Shown: positions 26,475 to 26,611 of the stretch, in pieces
Layout: the number at the start of each line of letters is the position of its first letter
Position numbering within the stretch: position 1 is the stretch's first letter
DNA from: DATCSE01 sp036568605
Lineage (GTDB): Bacteria; Pseudomonadota; Gammaproteobacteria; Burkholderiales; Burkholderiaceae_C
Length of the DNA stretch: 26,611 nucleotides
Reading direction: 5' to 3'
NCBI GenBank assembly: GCA_036568605.1
Contig: DATCSE010000266.1
Coordinates: 1 to 26,611 of the forward strand
Program-made: the position numbers and the translations under genes
The notes under the pieces: generated by a model
The model's input: the letters and a program-made list of their open reading frames with translations, nothing else
Told to the model about the DNA's origin: nothing
The model's database searches: none

Positions 26475-26549
26475 TGGTCCGCGTCAGCCCGAACGGTGGT
26501 CCGCGTCAGCCCGAACGGTGGTTTGCGTCAGCCCGGACGGTGGTTTGCA
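26462..26549 (+). repeat. 22-bp tandem repeat, four copies
   Basis: Four adjacent 22-bp units begin at 26462, 26484, 26506 and 26528 (TCAGCCCGAACGGTGGTCCG plus CG). Units 1 and 2 are identical; unit 3 has TT for CC near its end, and unit 4 adds AAC to GAC and a final A. Unit 1 overlaps the end of the inverted element copy, so the array looks like an expansion of that element's tail. No spacers are present. Confidence 0.93.
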
Positions 26550-26562
26550 TCGTGAGTCCCTG

Positions 26563-26610
26563 TCAGTCCGGCCGCACGCCGTCGAACGCACGCTGCAGCA
26601 GCTCGCGGAT
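26563..26610 (-). CDS. Possible C-terminal fragment of a gene entering from the right edge
   Basis: On the minus strand, 15 codons read IRELLQRAFDGVRPD and end in TGA at 26563-26565. Almost all third positions are G or C, matching coding DNA here, and the helix-like sequence suits the end of a regulator or enzyme. The fragment is too short to identify. It would converge on oxyR with the repeat cluster between them. Confidence 0.4.
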   Translation of the reverse strand: MRELLQRAFDGVRPD

Positions 26611-26611
26611 C

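Noticed and set aside
26462..26549. Possible CRISPR-like array
   Set aside because: The four 22-bp units are directly adjacent without spacers and no cas genes are present; it is a simple tandem repeat.

Overview
The window is a 26.6 kb stretch of very GC-rich, gene-dense bacterial chromosome with strong G/C bias at third codon positions. The gene set suggests a betaproteobacterium, probably of the order Burkholderiales (Rubrivivax/Leptothrix/Comamonadaceae-like): GTP-type PEP carboxykinase, five-step histidine degradation, queA/tgt, recG near oxyR, an LplT-PlsC fusion and a CAAX-protease-related protein of the PEP-CTERM-associated type. This placement is inferred from gene content and protein resemblance; no search was run. 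I see no tRNA, rRNA, CRISPR array, prophage or insertion sequence. Most of the window is housekeeping DNA with a few accessory insertions.

Layout. Positions 1-4459 (minus strand) hold the lower part of a histidine utilisation operon in transcription order hutU, hutD, hutF, then a SAM-dependent methyltransferase cut by the left edge. Its predicted promoter carries a perfect 18-bp palindrome of the GntR/HutC type. A LysR regulator (4610-5557, minus) diverges from two small conserved proteins (5683-6228, plus), which end at a clear hairpin terminator shared with the convergent pckG (6331-8196, minus). An orphan TupA-like periplasmic binding protein, a Kbp-like BON-LysM protein and the rRNA methyltransferase RlmJ follow on the plus strand (8506-11105).

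Positions 11130-13754 hold an exported AHSA1/SRPBCC protein diverging from a CaiB-type CoA-transferase, which converges on an HTH regulator that has an inverted repeat in front of it. A plus-strand cluster then runs from 13890 to 18217: a YiaA/YiaB-like membrane protein, an exported STM0539-like protein translationally coupled to a DUF2145 protein, an LplT-PlsC fusion and a CAAX-protease-like membrane protein.

Positions 18234-21135 hold the queuosine genes tgt and queA on the minus strand, split by a complete plus-strand AbrB-Doc toxin-antitoxin module with its own palindromic operator candidate. recG (plus) diverges from queA. A Yip1-family protein and a divergent lipoprotein lie between recG and oxyR (25409-26329). 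The right end is a repeat cluster: a hexamer array, direct and inverted copies of a dispersed palindrome-forming element, and a 22-bp tandem array. After it comes what looks like the last 15 codons of a gene entering from the right.

The most notable items are the TA module inside the queA-tgt pair, the GntR-type operator on the hut promoter next to a LysR gene, the repeat cluster after oxyR, and the coupled exported pair of unknown function at 14368-15599. I do not see a clearly new multi-gene system.
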